DNA from: Limnohabitans sp. 2KL-1
Lineage (GTDB): Bacteria; Pseudomonadota; Gammaproteobacteria; Burkholderiales; Burkholderiaceae_C
Length of the DNA: 57,799 nt
Reading direction: 5' to 3'
NCBI RefSeq assembly: GCF_003063435.1
Contig: NZ_NESL01000014.1
Span: forward strand, 1 to 57,799
Part shown: positions 36,548 through 44,784 of the stretch, piece by piece
Layout of the letters: each line of letters begins with the position of its first letter
Position numbering within the stretch: position 1 is the stretch's first letter
Made by a program: the position numbers and the translations under genes
The notes under the pieces: generated by a model
The model's database searches: none
Seen by the model: only the letters and a program-made list of their open reading frames with translations
What the model was told of the DNA's origin: nothing

Positions 36548-36646
36548 GTAGGTTGGCGCTGCAGCACCAACATCTGCCATGTGTCCGAGCTGATGCGCTG
36601 TCCTGCAGGCCCAGAAGAATTTGCTGGAGCGCAAGCCCCGGCCTAC
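36548..36646. repeat. REP doublet (REPIN) between hemA and prfA
   Basis: Two inverted hairpins, each with GTAG at its outer foot. The left is GTAG (36548-36551) followed by a GTTGG...CCAAC stem-loop (36552-36571). The right is an 8-bp imperfect stem (36623-36630 with 36635-36642) closed by CTAC (36643-36646). The pair fills most of the 125-bp gap. A related doublet lies at 49114-49187. GTAG feet are the mark of REP elements mobilised by REP-associated tyrosine transposases. Confidence 0.7.
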
Positions 36647-36657
36647 AAAGTGAGCCG

Positions 36658-37929
36658 CTAACGCTCTTTGCGCAAAAAGACGCGTTGCACGGTTTGCATG
36701 GTGTGCTCGCGGTGCTCAGGATCGGCCCCACGCAACTCGGCCAGTGCGCCGTGCAGCATTTTCTGCGTCAGGCCTTTGGACAGGGCCTCCATGACGGCGA
36801 TCGGGTCATCGCCCCGAGCAAGCAACTTGCGGGCACGGGCCATTTCGGCTTCTCGCCAAGCGTCGGCCTGGTTTTGGAGTTGCTGGATCAGCGGCACGGT
36901 GCCGCGCTGGCCCATCCAGTGCATGAAGCTTTGCACGCCCGCGTCGATGATGACCTCGGCTTCGGCCACGGCCGCTTGCCGGTGGGCCTGACCCGCTTGC
37001 ACCACACTGGCCAGATCGTCCACGGTATAGAGGTACACGTCTTCCAGCGACTTGACCTCGGGCTCGATGTCGCGTGGCACGGCCAGGTCAACCATGAACA
37101 TGGGGTGGTGCTTGCGCTTTTTCAGGGCCCGCTCGACCGCGCCCAAACCGATCAAGGGCAGGGTGCTGGCGGTGCAGCTGATGACCGCATCGAACTCGTG
37201 GAGACGCTCGGGCAGGTCGGCCAGGCGCATCACTTCGGCGCCAAAGCGGTTGGCCAACAATTCGCCACGGTCCAGGCTGCGGTTGGCGATGGCCATGCTT
37301 TTGGGTTGTTTGGCTGCAAAGTGAGTCGCCACCAATTCGATCATTTCGCCAGCACCGACAAACAGCACCCGGATGTCTTTGATGTCTTCAAACAACTGGC
37401 TGGCCAGCCGCACCGAGGCCGCTGCCATGCTGATGGAGTGGGCACCGATCTCGGTGGAGCTGCGCACTTCCTTGGCCACAGCAAAGCTGCGTTGAAACAG
37501 TTGGTTCAGGGTGCTGCCCAAGGCGCCTGCTTGCTCGGCAGCGCGCACAGCATCTTTGAGTTGACCCAATATTTGGGCCTCGCCCAAAACCATGGAGTCG
37601 AGTCCGCTGGCCACGCGGAAAGCGTGTCGCGCAGCTTCATTGCCTTCCAGCAAATAAGTGTGGGCATGCAGCTCGTGGGCGCTGACGCCGCCTGTTTCGG
37701 CCAGCCAGCGCAAGGTGTCGTTGGTAGCGGCTTGGTCGGCGGCGCAATAAATTTCGGTGCGGTTGCAGGTCGACAAGATGGCCGCTTCGGGTTCTTGTGA
37801 GATGCGGTGGGCCAGATCGCGGCGCAAACCTTGCAGCGTAGGGACCAGTTTGTCCACGGCGAACGCGAACCGACCGCGTAAATCCAGCGGTGCAGTGGTG
37901 TGGTTCAAACCCAGGGTCCAGACGGCCAT
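36658..37929 (-). CDS. hemA: glutamyl-tRNA reductase
   Basis: HemA reduces glutamyl-tRNA to glutamate-1-semialdehyde, the committed step of tetrapyrrole synthesis. 423 residues. N-terminal catalytic domain with [14 protein letters not shown] and [11 protein letters not shown], whose Cys forms the thioester. The shikimate-type NADPH domain has [18 protein letters not shown] and AVISCTAS, and a dimerisation helix ([17 protein letters not shown]) follows. The start [10 protein letters not shown] is preferred over an ATG six codons upstream. First gene of the leftward run. Confidence 0.96.
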   Translation of the reverse strand: MAVWTLGLNHTTAPLDLRGRFAFAVDKLVPTLQGLRRDLAHRISQEPEAAILSTCNRTEIYCAADQAATNDTLRWLAETGGVSAHELHAHTYLLEGNEAARHAFRVASGLDSMVLGEAQILGQLKDAVRAAEQAGALGSTLNQLFQRSFAVAKEVRSSTEIGAHSISMAAASVRLASQLFEDIKDIRVLFVGAGEMIELVATHFAAKQPKSMAIANRSLDRGELLANRFGAEVMRLADLPERLHEFDAVISCTASTLPLIGLGAVERALKKRKHHPMFMVDLAVPRDIEPEVKSLEDVYLYTVDDLASVVQAGQAHRQAAVAEAEVIIDAGVQSFMHWMGQRGTVPLIQQLQNQADAWREAEMARARKLLARGDDPIAVMEALSKGLTQKMLHGALAELRGADPEHREHTMQTVQRVFLRKER

Positions 37930-38067
37930 AAAGCACATTATAGGCACGGCATGTCAACTTGACTTGACACTTTGTCGTCAGGCGACGCCTTGCCGTTCAT
38001 TTCGATGCACAATTTGCCCCATTGTGGCCACCGGATGCGGTGGGCTAACGGGCAACAACGAGGTTTC

Positions 38068-38337
38068 ATGACGTTCTGGCAATTGGTATTGCACCTGTTC
38101 AATTTTGTCTTGCCGGCTTTGGTCATGGCTGTTTTCATGCCTTTGGCGGGGCGCTGGGTCATGGGCCCGCGCCACCCCCGCCTGGCCCGCCGCATCCTGT
38201 GGCATGCCTTGGCCGGTGTGGCGGTTTTGGCGGTGGGGTTGGTCTTGCAAGGACACGACGGCACCATGGCCACCTATGCGGCTTTGGTGCTGGTGGCGGC
38301 CGCGCTGGAATGGGCTCTGCAAAAAGGCTGGGCATGA
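38068..38337 (+). CDS. small membrane protein, unknown function
   Basis: 89 residues with three hydrophobic segments: FWQLVLHLFNFVLPALVMAVFMPLAG, ILWHALAGVAVLAVGLVL and ATYAALVLVAAALEWALQ. A GAGG lies about 6 nt ahead of the ATG. The frame is open upstream but has no family-like content. It is divergent from hemA and 56 nt upstream of the Bug protein gene. I do not recognise a named family. Confidence 0.65.
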   Translation: MTFWQLVLHLFNFVLPALVMAVFMPLAGRWVMGPRHPRLARRILWHALAGVAVLAVGLVLQGHDGTMATYAALVLVAAALEWALQKGWA

Positions 38338-38393
38338 AGCCGAGCACTGCCCAGCATGGACCGGGCTCATCGACTCAACACAAAGGAAACAAA

Positions 38394-39368
38394 ATGACAG
38401 GCATAGGGCGACGTGTGATGACCGTGGTGTTCGGGCTTGGCCTGGCGGGGGTGTTGGGCAATGCCTGGTCTTTCCCCACCAAACCCATCCGTGTGGTGAT
38501 GGGTTTCCCGGCGGGCGGACCGCTCGACCAGCATGCCCGTTTGTTGACCGATCGGCTGCAAGCCCAGCTGGGGCAGCCCATCCTCATCGATTACAAAGCC
38601 GGTGCTGGCGGCACCGTGGGCGCGCAAGAGGTGATGCGCGCCGCGCCCGATGGCCACACCCTGATGCTGGCCAACACGGGGGTGATGGTCATCAACCCGG
38701 CGCTGTACACCAAGCTGCCTTACAGCACACTGCGCGACTTTGTACCAGTGGCCCGCACGGCCATGCAGCCGCTGGCCCTGCTGGTCAACCCCAAAGTGCC
38801 GGTGAACAACCTGCAGGAATTTGTGGCCTATGCCAAAGCCCGGCCCGGCCAGATCAATTACGGCTCGGCGGGCAACGGCGGCAGCAGCCACCTGGTGCCC
38901 GAGATGTTCAAGTCGGCCACGGGGCTGTTCATGGTGCACATCCCTTACCGGGGCAGCGCACCGGCTTTCACCGACCTGATGGCGGGGCAGGTGCAGTTCA
39001 TGGCCGAGAGCATTCCGCAGGCCGCGCAGTACCACAAGCAGGGCAAGGTGCGGGCCTTGGCCGTGACCAGCCGCGAGCGCAACCCCGCGCTGCCCGACAT
39101 CCCCACTGTGATGGAAACCGGGATCAAGAACTTCGAAGTGGTGGGTTTTTACGGTTTTCTGGCCCCGGCCGGCACACCCAAAGATGTGGTGAACAAGCTC
39201 AGCGACGCCTTCAAAGCCGTGATGAACCAGCCTGACATCCGATCGCGCATGGTCGCGCAGGGGGCCGATCCGGCGTTTTTGGGGGCCGATGACTTTGCGA
39301 AATTCCTGACCGCCGAAATGCCCCGTTGGGCGGCGGTGGTTCAGAAATCGGGCGCCAAGCTCGATTGA
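38394..39368 (+). CDS. Bug-family tripartite tricarboxylate transporter binding protein
   Basis: A 324-residue periplasmic solute receptor. Signal peptide RRVMTVVFGLGLAGVLGNAWS (about 6-26), then the family pattern FPTKPIRVVMGFPAGGPLDQHARLL, GAGGTVGAQEVMRAAPDGHTLMLANTG, GSAGNGGSSHLVPEMF, HIPYRGSAPAFTDLMAGQVQFM and ALAVTSRERNPALPDIPTVMETG. Bug proteins bind organic acids and are greatly expanded in Burkholderiales, often without neighbouring permeases, as here. The ligand is unknown. A good AAAGGA precedes the ATG. It meets ugpQ tail to tail, 1 nt apart. Confidence 0.92.
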   Translation: MTGIGRRVMTVVFGLGLAGVLGNAWSFPTKPIRVVMGFPAGGPLDQHARLLTDRLQAQLGQPILIDYKAGAGGTVGAQEVMRAAPDGHTLMLANTGVMVINPALYTKLPYSTLRDFVPVARTAMQPLALLVNPKVPVNNLQEFVAYAKARPGQINYGSAGNGGSSHLVPEMFKSATGLFMVHIPYRGSAPAFTDLMAGQVQFMAESIPQAAQYHKQGKVRALAVTSRERNPALPDIPTVMETGIKNFEVVGFYGFLAPAGTPKDVVNKLSDAFKAVMNQPDIRSRMVAQGADPAFLGADDFAKFLTAEMPRWAAVVQKSGAKLD

Positions 39369-39369
39369 T

Positions 39370-40113
39370 TCAAGCCGGGCTGAACAGGTCCACCCGGTCG
39401 GTGATGATGCCGTCGGTGCCGAGCGCCAGCAGGTGCTCGGCAGCCCAGTCGTCGTTGACGGTGTAGCTCAGGCATTTCAGGCCTGCGCCATGCACTTGGG
39501 CCACGGTGGTGGGGTCCCACAGCGCGAAGTTGGCCACCACGGCCACCGCATCGAGCGCCAAAGCTTTCTCCAACCAGCCTTCCCACAGAGTGTCGACCAG
39601 CAGGCCGCGGGGCAGCTCGGGCGCTGCTTGCTGTGCGGCGGCCAAGGCTTCGGGTTTGAACGAGGTCAAGAGCGGCGGCACTTCGGCCCCCGCCCACAGC
39701 CGGGCGGTCAGACGCGCCACGGCTTCGCCTGTGGCCGCTTCGGCGCCCGGTGTGGGTTTGATCTCGATGTTCAGCAGGTAGCGGTTGGCCAGGCAAAACC
39801 GCGCCAGCGCCTCGAGCGTGGGCAAGGCTTCGCCCGCAAAGCGGCGTGAATGCCAGCTGCCTGCGTCGAGTTGTGACAAGGCTTGCCAGGGCAGGTCGCC
39901 ACCGATACCTTGGCCATTGGTGGTGCGCTCCAGCGTGGCGTCGTGCATCAAGAACACCACACCGTCGGCACTGAGCTTGGCGTCGCACTCGAACATGCGG
40001 TAACCGTGCTCGGCCCCCATGCGGAAGGCGGCCAGGGTGTTTTCGGGTGCGAGCTTGCCTGCGCCCCGGTGGGCGATCCAGCGCGGGTAGGGCCAGTGTG
40101 GGGACATGGGCAT
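39370..40113 (-). CDS. ugpQ: glycerophosphodiester phosphodiesterase
   Basis: UgpQ hydrolyses glycerophosphodiesters to glycerol-3-phosphate and an alcohol. 247 residues of the GDPD TIM barrel: AHRGAGKLAPENTLAAF (14-30) with the catalytic His and Arg, metal ligands in FECDAKLSADGVVFLMHDATLERTTNG, and LLNIEIKPTPG. No signal peptide, so it acts in the cytoplasm on diesters imported by UgpBAEC. It starts 2 nt after the ugpC stop, last in the leftward ugp operon. Confidence 0.95.
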   Translation of the reverse strand: MPMSPHWPYPRWIAHRGAGKLAPENTLAAFRMGAEHGYRMFECDAKLSADGVVFLMHDATLERTTNGQGIGGDLPWQALSQLDAGSWHSRRFAGEALPTLEALARFCLANRYLLNIEIKPTPGAEAATGEAVARLTARLWAGAEVPPLLTSFKPEALAAAQQAAPELPRGLLVDTLWEGWLEKALALDAVAVVANFALWDPTTVAQVHGAGLKCLSYTVNDDWAAEHLLALGTDGIITDRVDLFSPA

Positions 40114-40115
40114 GT

Positions 40116-41135
40116 TCAGTTGATGCGTTTTTGGGTTTGCGCGTCAAACCAGTGCAGGCGGTCGGCGCGGGGCGTGGCGTGAAAGCTTTGGCCCGCTTGC
40201 GGCGGCGCCACCGATTCGTCCAGCCGCAGCGTCAGGATTTCTTCGCCCAGGCGGGCATGCACCAGGCGCTCGGCACCCAGCAGTTCCACCGTGTCGGCGG
40301 TCAAGGTCCAGCCCCCCGCGTTGGGCGTGGGCGTGATGTCCAGATGCTCGGGCCGGATGCCCAGAATTTGTCCTGCCGGTGTGCCCGGAGCGCGCTTGAG
40401 CAGGTTCATGGGTGGTGAGCCGATGAAGCTGGCCACAAAGGTGCTGGCCGGGCGGTTGTAGACCTCTTCGGGCGTGCCGAACTGCTCCATGTGGCCGCCG
40501 TTCATGACGATCATGCGCTGGGCCAGGGTCATGGCTTCGACTTGGTCGTGCGTGACGAACAGGCTGGTGATGCCCAATTCACGGTGCAGTTTTTGAATCT
40601 CCAGACGGGTCTGGGCGCGCAGCTTGGCGTCGAGGTTGGACAGCGGCTCGTCAAACAAAAACACCTGCGGCTGGCGCACGATGGCGCGGCCCATGGCCAC
40701 GCGCTGGCGCTGGCCACCGGACAGTTCGCGGGGTTTGCGTTGCAGCAGGTGGCTCAGTTCCAAAATGCCCGCCGCTTTGTCCACTCGGGCTTTGATTTCT
40801 TCGATCGGGCGCTTGGCGATCTTCAGGCCGTAAGCCATGTTGTCGAACACACTCATGTGCGGGTACAGCGCGTAGTTTTGGAACACCATCGCGATGTCGC
40901 GCTCGGCGGGCTCCAGGTCGTTCACCACGCGCTCGCCAATCGAAATCGTGCCGCCCGAGATGTCCTCGAGGCCCGCCACCATGCGCAGCAAGGTGGATTT
41001 GCCGCAGCCCGAGGGCCCGACGATGACCACGAATTCGCCGTCCGCAATGCTGGCGTTCAGGTCGTGGATGACGGTGTTGGCTTTGGCGCCCGCGCCGTAG
41101 GTTTTGAGGATGTGGGAAAGGGTAATGGCAGCCAT
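40116..41135 (-). CDS. ugpC: sn-glycerol-3-phosphate ABC transporter ATPase UgpC
   Basis: 339 residues of the MalK/UgpC class. Walker [12 protein letters not shown]-loop [14 protein letters not shown], signature [15 protein letters not shown], Walker [18 protein letters not shown]-loop [15 protein letters not shown]. The C-terminal TOBE regulatory domain (about 235-335: [11 protein letters not shown]) is where PhoU- or enzyme-dependent inhibition acts in relatives. From the chosen ATG the start [14 protein letters not shown] is canonical; the open frame above crosses the palindromic repeat and is not coding. Confidence 0.95.
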   Translation of the reverse strand: MAAITLSHILKTYGAGAKANTVIHDLNASIADGEFVVIVGPSGCGKSTLLRMVAGLEDISGGTISIGERVVNDLEPAERDIAMVFQNYALYPHMSVFDNMAYGLKIAKRPIEEIKARVDKAAGILELSHLLQRKPRELSGGQRQRVAMGRAIVRQPQVFLFDEPLSNLDAKLRAQTRLEIQKLHRELGITSLFVTHDQVEAMTLAQRMIVMNGGHMEQFGTPEEVYNRPASTFVASFIGSPPMNLLKRAPGTPAGQILGIRPEHLDITPTPNAGGWTLTADTVELLGAERLVHARLGEEILTLRLDESVAPPQAGQSFHATPRADRLHWFDAQTQKRIN

Positions 41136-41154
41136 AAATTCTTTGATCAGACGA

Positions 41155-41238
41155 GGACAGAGCGCCGCTTCGCAGCGGTCTGTCCCCTGGTTCCTAATTT
41201 GACGGGGACAGAGCACCGCTTCGCAGTGGTCTGTCCCC
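41155..41238. repeat. tandem pair of related palindromes between ugpE and ugpC
   Basis: Two hairpins of about 31 and 35 nt with nearly the same sequence. The first (41155-41185) has GGACAGA/TCTGTCC arms, the second (41204-41238) GGGGACAGA/TCTGTCCCC. Both share CCGCTTCGCAG in the loop half, and they are separated by 18 nt. They differ from the GTAG-type REP doublets elsewhere in the window. They occupy nearly all of the 110-bp ugpE-ugpC gap and could act as mRNA-stabilising or attenuating structures in the ugp transcript. Confidence 0.75.
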
Positions 41239-41245
41239 GGGGTTA

Positions 41246-42100
41246 TTATTTTTCCGTATCAACGAGGCCCTTGACGAACCATTTTTGCATCAGGATCACG
41301 ACCAGCGCCGGGGGCAGCATGGCCAGGATGGCGGCGGCCATGACCACGTTCCACTCGGTCCAGGACTCGCCCGAAATCAGGCGCTTGATGCCCAGCACCA
41401 CCGGGTACATGTCTTCGCTGGTGGTCACCAGCAGCGGCCACAGGTACTGGTTCCAGCCATAGATGAACTGGATGACAAACAGCGCCGCGATGTTGGTGGC
41501 CGACAGGGGCAGCAACACGTCTTTGAAAAAGCGCATCGGTCCAGCCCCGTCCATGCGGGCGGCCTCGACCAGTTCGTCGGGGATGGTCAGGAAAAACTGC
41601 CGGAACAAAAAGGTGGCCGTGGCCGAGGCGATCAGCGGCACCGTCAGGCCCGCAAAACTGTTGAGCAGGCCCAGGCCCGCCACCACTTCGTAAGTGGGGC
41701 TGATCCGCACTTCGACCGGCAGCATCAGGGTGACAAAAATCATCCAGAACACCAGGTTGCGCAGCGGGAAGCGGAAATACACGATGGCAAAGGCCGACAG
41801 CAGCGAGATCGCGATCTTGCCAATGGCGATGCCCAGGGCGCTGATCAGGCTGATCTGCATCATGGGCCACATGGCGGGCAGGGGGCTGCCTTGCGAATTG
41901 GGGCCACCAAACAGGGTCAGGCGGTAGGTCTCCCAAAAGTGGCTGCCCGGCACCAGCGACATGGGCACGCTCTGGTTGATCTGCTGGGCGGTTTGGGTAG
42001 AGCCGATGAAAGTCAGGTACAGCGGAAAGGCCACGATGGCCACACCGATGAGCAAGATGACATGCCGCAAAATTTGCAGGCCGGGGCGTCGTTCGATCAT
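41246..42100 (-). CDS. ugpE: sn-glycerol-3-phosphate ABC transporter permease UgpE
   Basis: 284 residues, six membrane helices, the [25 protein letters not shown] coupling motif (the EAA loop that docks the ATPase) and [23 protein letters not shown], which is typical of UgpE/MalG. The start [13 protein letters not shown] is chosen over an upstream in-frame codon lacking family similarity. Pairs with UgpA to form the channel. Confidence 0.94.
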   Translation of the reverse strand: MIERRPGLQILRHVILLIGVAIVAFPLYLTFIGSTQTAQQINQSVPMSLVPGSHFWETYRLTLFGGPNSQGSPLPAMWPMMQISLISALGIAIGKIAISLLSAFAIVYFRFPLRNLVFWMIFVTLMLPVEVRISPTYEVVAGLGLLNSFAGLTVPLIASATATFLFRQFFLTIPDELVEAARMDGAGPMRFFKDVLLPLSATNIAALFVIQFIYGWNQYLWPLLVTTSEDMYPVVLGIKRLISGESWTEWNVVMAAAILAMLPPALVVILMQKWFVKGLVDTEK

Positions 42101-42134
42101 GACAGCCCTCCCAAGGGAATGTGTGGGTGCAACA

Positions 42135-43016
42135 TCAGTACTGCACTTTCTTCTCGACAAATTTGAACTGCAAGACCGTGAGCGAGACCACGATCACCAT
42201 CAGCACCACCGACTGCGCGGCCGAGCTGCCCATGTCCAGCGCCTTGAAACCGTCGTAGTACACCTTGTAGACCAGAATCGCCGTGTCCTTGCCGGGGCCG
42301 CCGTGCGTAGTGGCGTCCACGATGGCGAAGGTGTCAAAGAAGGCGTAGACGATGTTGATCACCAGCAAAAAGAAGGTGGTGGGCGACAGGAGCGGGAACA
42401 CGATGGTCCAAAAGCGCTTCCAGGGGCTGGCCCCGTCGATGGCCGCCGCCTCGATGAGTGATTTGGGAATGGACTGCAGCCCAGCCAGAAAGAAGAGGAA
42501 GTTGTAGGAAATCTGCTTCCAGACCGCCGCCATCACGATCAGCGCCATGGCATGGTTGGGGTTGAGCAGGTGGTTCCACTCGATACCGATAGACCGCAGT
42601 GCATAACCCACCACGCCCATGGGCGATGCGAACATGAACAGCCACAACACCCCCGCCACCACCGGGGCCACCGCATAGGGCCAGATCAGCAGGGTTTTGT
42701 ACAGACCTGCGCCGCGCCCAACCCGGTCGGCCATCACGGCCAGCAGCAGCGACACCGACAATCCCGTCACCGCCACCAAAAGCGAAAACACGGCGGTGGT
42801 CTTGAACGATTCCAGGTAGCCGCTGTCGTTCCAGAGCCGGGAGAAGTTCTCCATCCCCACAAATTCCCGGGATGCGCCAAAAGCGTCTTCTTGCAACACG
42901 CTTTGGTAAAGCGCTTGCCCGGCAGGCCAGAAAAAGAAGACCAGCACGATGCTCAGCTGCGGAGCGATGAGCAGCCAGGGCAACCAGCGGGATTTGAATC
43001 GAACGCGTTTTTCCAT
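42135..43016 (-). CDS. ugpA: sn-glycerol-3-phosphate ABC transporter permease UgpA
   Basis: 293 residues, six membrane helices. The start [34 protein letters not shown] is typical of UgpA/MalF-type permeases. The EAA loop is [28 protein letters not shown], and the [22 protein letters not shown] segment is strongly UgpA-like. Lies 34 nt upstream of ugpE in the operon and 161 nt downstream of ugpB. Confidence 0.95.
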   Translation of the reverse strand: MEKRVRFKSRWLPWLLIAPQLSIVLVFFFWPAGQALYQSVLQEDAFGASREFVGMENFSRLWNDSGYLESFKTTAVFSLLVAVTGLSVSLLLAVMADRVGRGAGLYKTLLIWPYAVAPVVAGVLWLFMFASPMGVVGYALRSIGIEWNHLLNPNHAMALIVMAAVWKQISYNFLFFLAGLQSIPKSLIEAAAIDGASPWKRFWTIVFPLLSPTTFFLLVINIVYAFFDTFAIVDATTHGGPGKDTAILVYKVYYDGFKALDMGSSAAQSVVLMVIVVSLTVLQFKFVEKKVQY

Positions 43017-43105
43017 AAATGCTTTGCAAAACCTGCGTGTGAAGTGTCAGATCAAAAATGGCGACTCCAAAACGCCAATTCAAAAGTATCAGCCCAGAAT
43101 GCGCA

Positions 43106-43130
43106 AAAGCAGAGGCACTGCCTCTGCTTT
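43106..43130 (-). terminator. intercistronic hairpin between ugpB and ugpA
   Basis: An 11-bp perfect stem (43106-43116 with 43120-43130) with a 3-nt loop. On the minus strand it is followed by TTTTGC-like sequence, so it can act as a partial terminator or as a block to 3' exonucleases. A second GC-rich hairpin lies just downstream of the ugpB stop. Such structures commonly raise binding-protein expression above that of the permeases. Confidence 0.6.
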
Positions 43131-43177
43131 CATGCCGTGCCCCCGCCCCGAAGCGGGAATGGGGCATCAGCGGTGCA

Positions 43178-44485
43178 TCACTTGTTGGCTTTTTCGAAGC
43201 GTTCGAGCTGTTCGTTGCCCCGCTTGATGGCGATGTCCAGGGCCTCTTTGGGCTGCTTTTTACCGCTCCACACGCCTTCGAGTTCCTCGTCAACGATGGT
43301 GCGGATCTGCACAAAATTGCCCAAGCGCACGCCACGTGACTTGTCGGTGGTCTTGCGGATCATCTGCGTCACCGACACATCGGTGCCAGGGTTCTTTTTG
43401 TAGAAGCCCGACTTCTCGGTCACTTCAAACGAAGACTTGGTCACGGGCAGGTAGCCGGTGCGCTGGTGGCTGGCGGCGGCCACGCTGTCTTTGGAGAGGT
43501 GGGCGAAGAATTGCGCCACGCCTTTGTACTCAGGGGCTTTCTTGCCGCTCATGACCCACAGGCTCGCGCCACCGATCACGGTGTTTTGCGGGGCGCCGTT
43601 CACGTCGGGGTAATAGGGCAGGGTGCCGATGCCGTAGCCGAACTTGCCGTTGCGCACCACGCTGCCATACAGCGCCGAGGAGCCGGTGGCCATGGCGCAT
43701 TCGCCCGAGACAAAGGTGGCGTCGGCCGCGTTGCCACGGCCTTTGTAGATAAACAGCCCTTGCTTGGCCATGTTGGCCAGGTTCTCAATGTGGCGCACAT
43801 GCAGTGGGGTGTTGAAGGACAGGCGGGCGTCCATGCCGCGCATGCCGTTGCCCTTGGTGGCGAATTCGGTGTTGTGCCAGGCCGAGAAGCTTTCCAGCTG
43901 CGTCCAGCTGATCCAGCTGGTGGTGAAGGGGCACTTGTGGCCGCTGGCTTTGAGCTTGGCCGCTGCCAAAGCCACTTCTGGCCAGGTGGTGGGCGGCTTT
44001 TCGGCGTCCAGGCCGGCGGCCTTGAAGGCGTCCTTGTTGTAGTGGAACACCGGGGTGGAGCTGTTGAAGGGGAAGCTCAGCATCTGGCCGTTGGGGGCGG
44101 TGTAGTAACCGGCCACGGCGGGCACATAGGCGCTTTGGTCAAACTTGAGTCCCGCGTCGGTCATGACCTTGCCCACGGGCACGACGGCCCCCTTGCTGGC
44201 CATCATGGTGGCGGTGCCCACTTCAAACACCTGCAGGATGTGGGGCGCATTGCCTGCCCGGTAGGCGGCGATGGCGGCGGTCATGGACTCGTCGTAGCTG
44301 CCCTTGAAGGTGGGCACGATTTTGTAGTCTTTTTGGCTAGCGTTGAAGTCTTTGGCGAGGTCGTTGACCCATTCGCCCAGGGCACCGCCCATGGAGTGCC
44401 ACCACTGGATTTCGGTCTGGGCCTGAGCGCAGATACCGGTCAGGCTGAGCGCAAGTGCAGTGATCGAGTGTTTGATTTTTGTCAT
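43178..44485 (-). CDS. ugpB: sn-glycerol-3-phosphate-binding protein UgpB
   Basis: Periplasmic receptor for glycerol-3-phosphate and glycerophosphodiesters. 435 residues: signal peptide TKIKHSITALALSLTGICAQA (cleavage before QTEIQWWHSM), then the family signature WWHSMGGALGEWVNDLAKDFNASQKDYKI, FEVGTATMMASKGAVVPVG, FPFNSSTPVFHYNKDAFKAAGLD and GGASLWVMSGKKAPEYKGVAQFF. First gene of the operon, transcribed leftward from the gap shared with the FAD dehydrogenase. The start chosen gives a clean signal peptide; a longer frame does not. Confidence 0.95.
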   Translation of the reverse strand: MTKIKHSITALALSLTGICAQAQTEIQWWHSMGGALGEWVNDLAKDFNASQKDYKIVPTFKGSYDESMTAAIAAYRAGNAPHILQVFEVGTATMMASKGAVVPVGKVMTDAGLKFDQSAYVPAVAGYYTAPNGQMLSFPFNSSTPVFHYNKDAFKAAGLDAEKPPTTWPEVALAAAKLKASGHKCPFTTSWISWTQLESFSAWHNTEFATKGNGMRGMDARLSFNTPLHVRHIENLANMAKQGLFIYKGRGNAADATFVSGECAMATGSSALYGSVVRNGKFGYGIGTLPYYPDVNGAPQNTVIGGASLWVMSGKKAPEYKGVAQFFAHLSKDSVAAASHQRTGYLPVTKSSFEVTEKSGFYKKNPGTDVSVTQMIRKTTDKSRGVRLGNFVQIRTIVDEELEGVWSGKKQPKEALDIAIKRGNEQLERFEKANK

Positions 44486-44575
44486 GTAAGGGGTCCTGGG
44501 CAAATAAAGGCAAGGTTTCCATCGGTGCAACAGCGCACGTCACATGGATTTTCAAATCGATTGGACATCACGCCA

Positions 44576-44593
44576 ATGACCAATTGATTACAA
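44576..44593 (-). promoter_or_regulatory. weak candidate Pho box upstream of ugpB
   Basis: On the minus strand TTGTAAT-4 nt-TGGTCAT gives two PhoB-like heptamers spaced 11 nt apart, each five of seven to CTGTCAT, about 90 nt before ugpB. The ugp genes are phosphate-starvation regulated in E. coli. The match is weak. The rest of the 299-bp gap between ugpB and the dehydrogenase shows no other feature I can support. Confidence 0.25.
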
Positions 44594-44784
44594 CGAAGTG
44601 ACCAGAATGCGACAACCCGGGGTTTCCATGAGGTTTCTGGGGAGTGAAAAAGGCTCAGACCGGTGTCCCTTGACCCGACGCGTGTTTGTTGCACTGCGGT
44701 AACATTCAGTTTCAGCCGGTTTGATGCTTGTTTCGGGTCGTGCTGACAGCGTCCCGTGTGACGTCCTATCTGCGCCAATTCCCC

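Noticed and set aside
41136..41245. CRISPR-like repeat-spacer unit from the two similar palindromes
   Set aside because: Only two copies, each a long hairpin with arms extending beyond a repeat core, and no cas genes; a palindromic dispersed repeat is the simpler reading.
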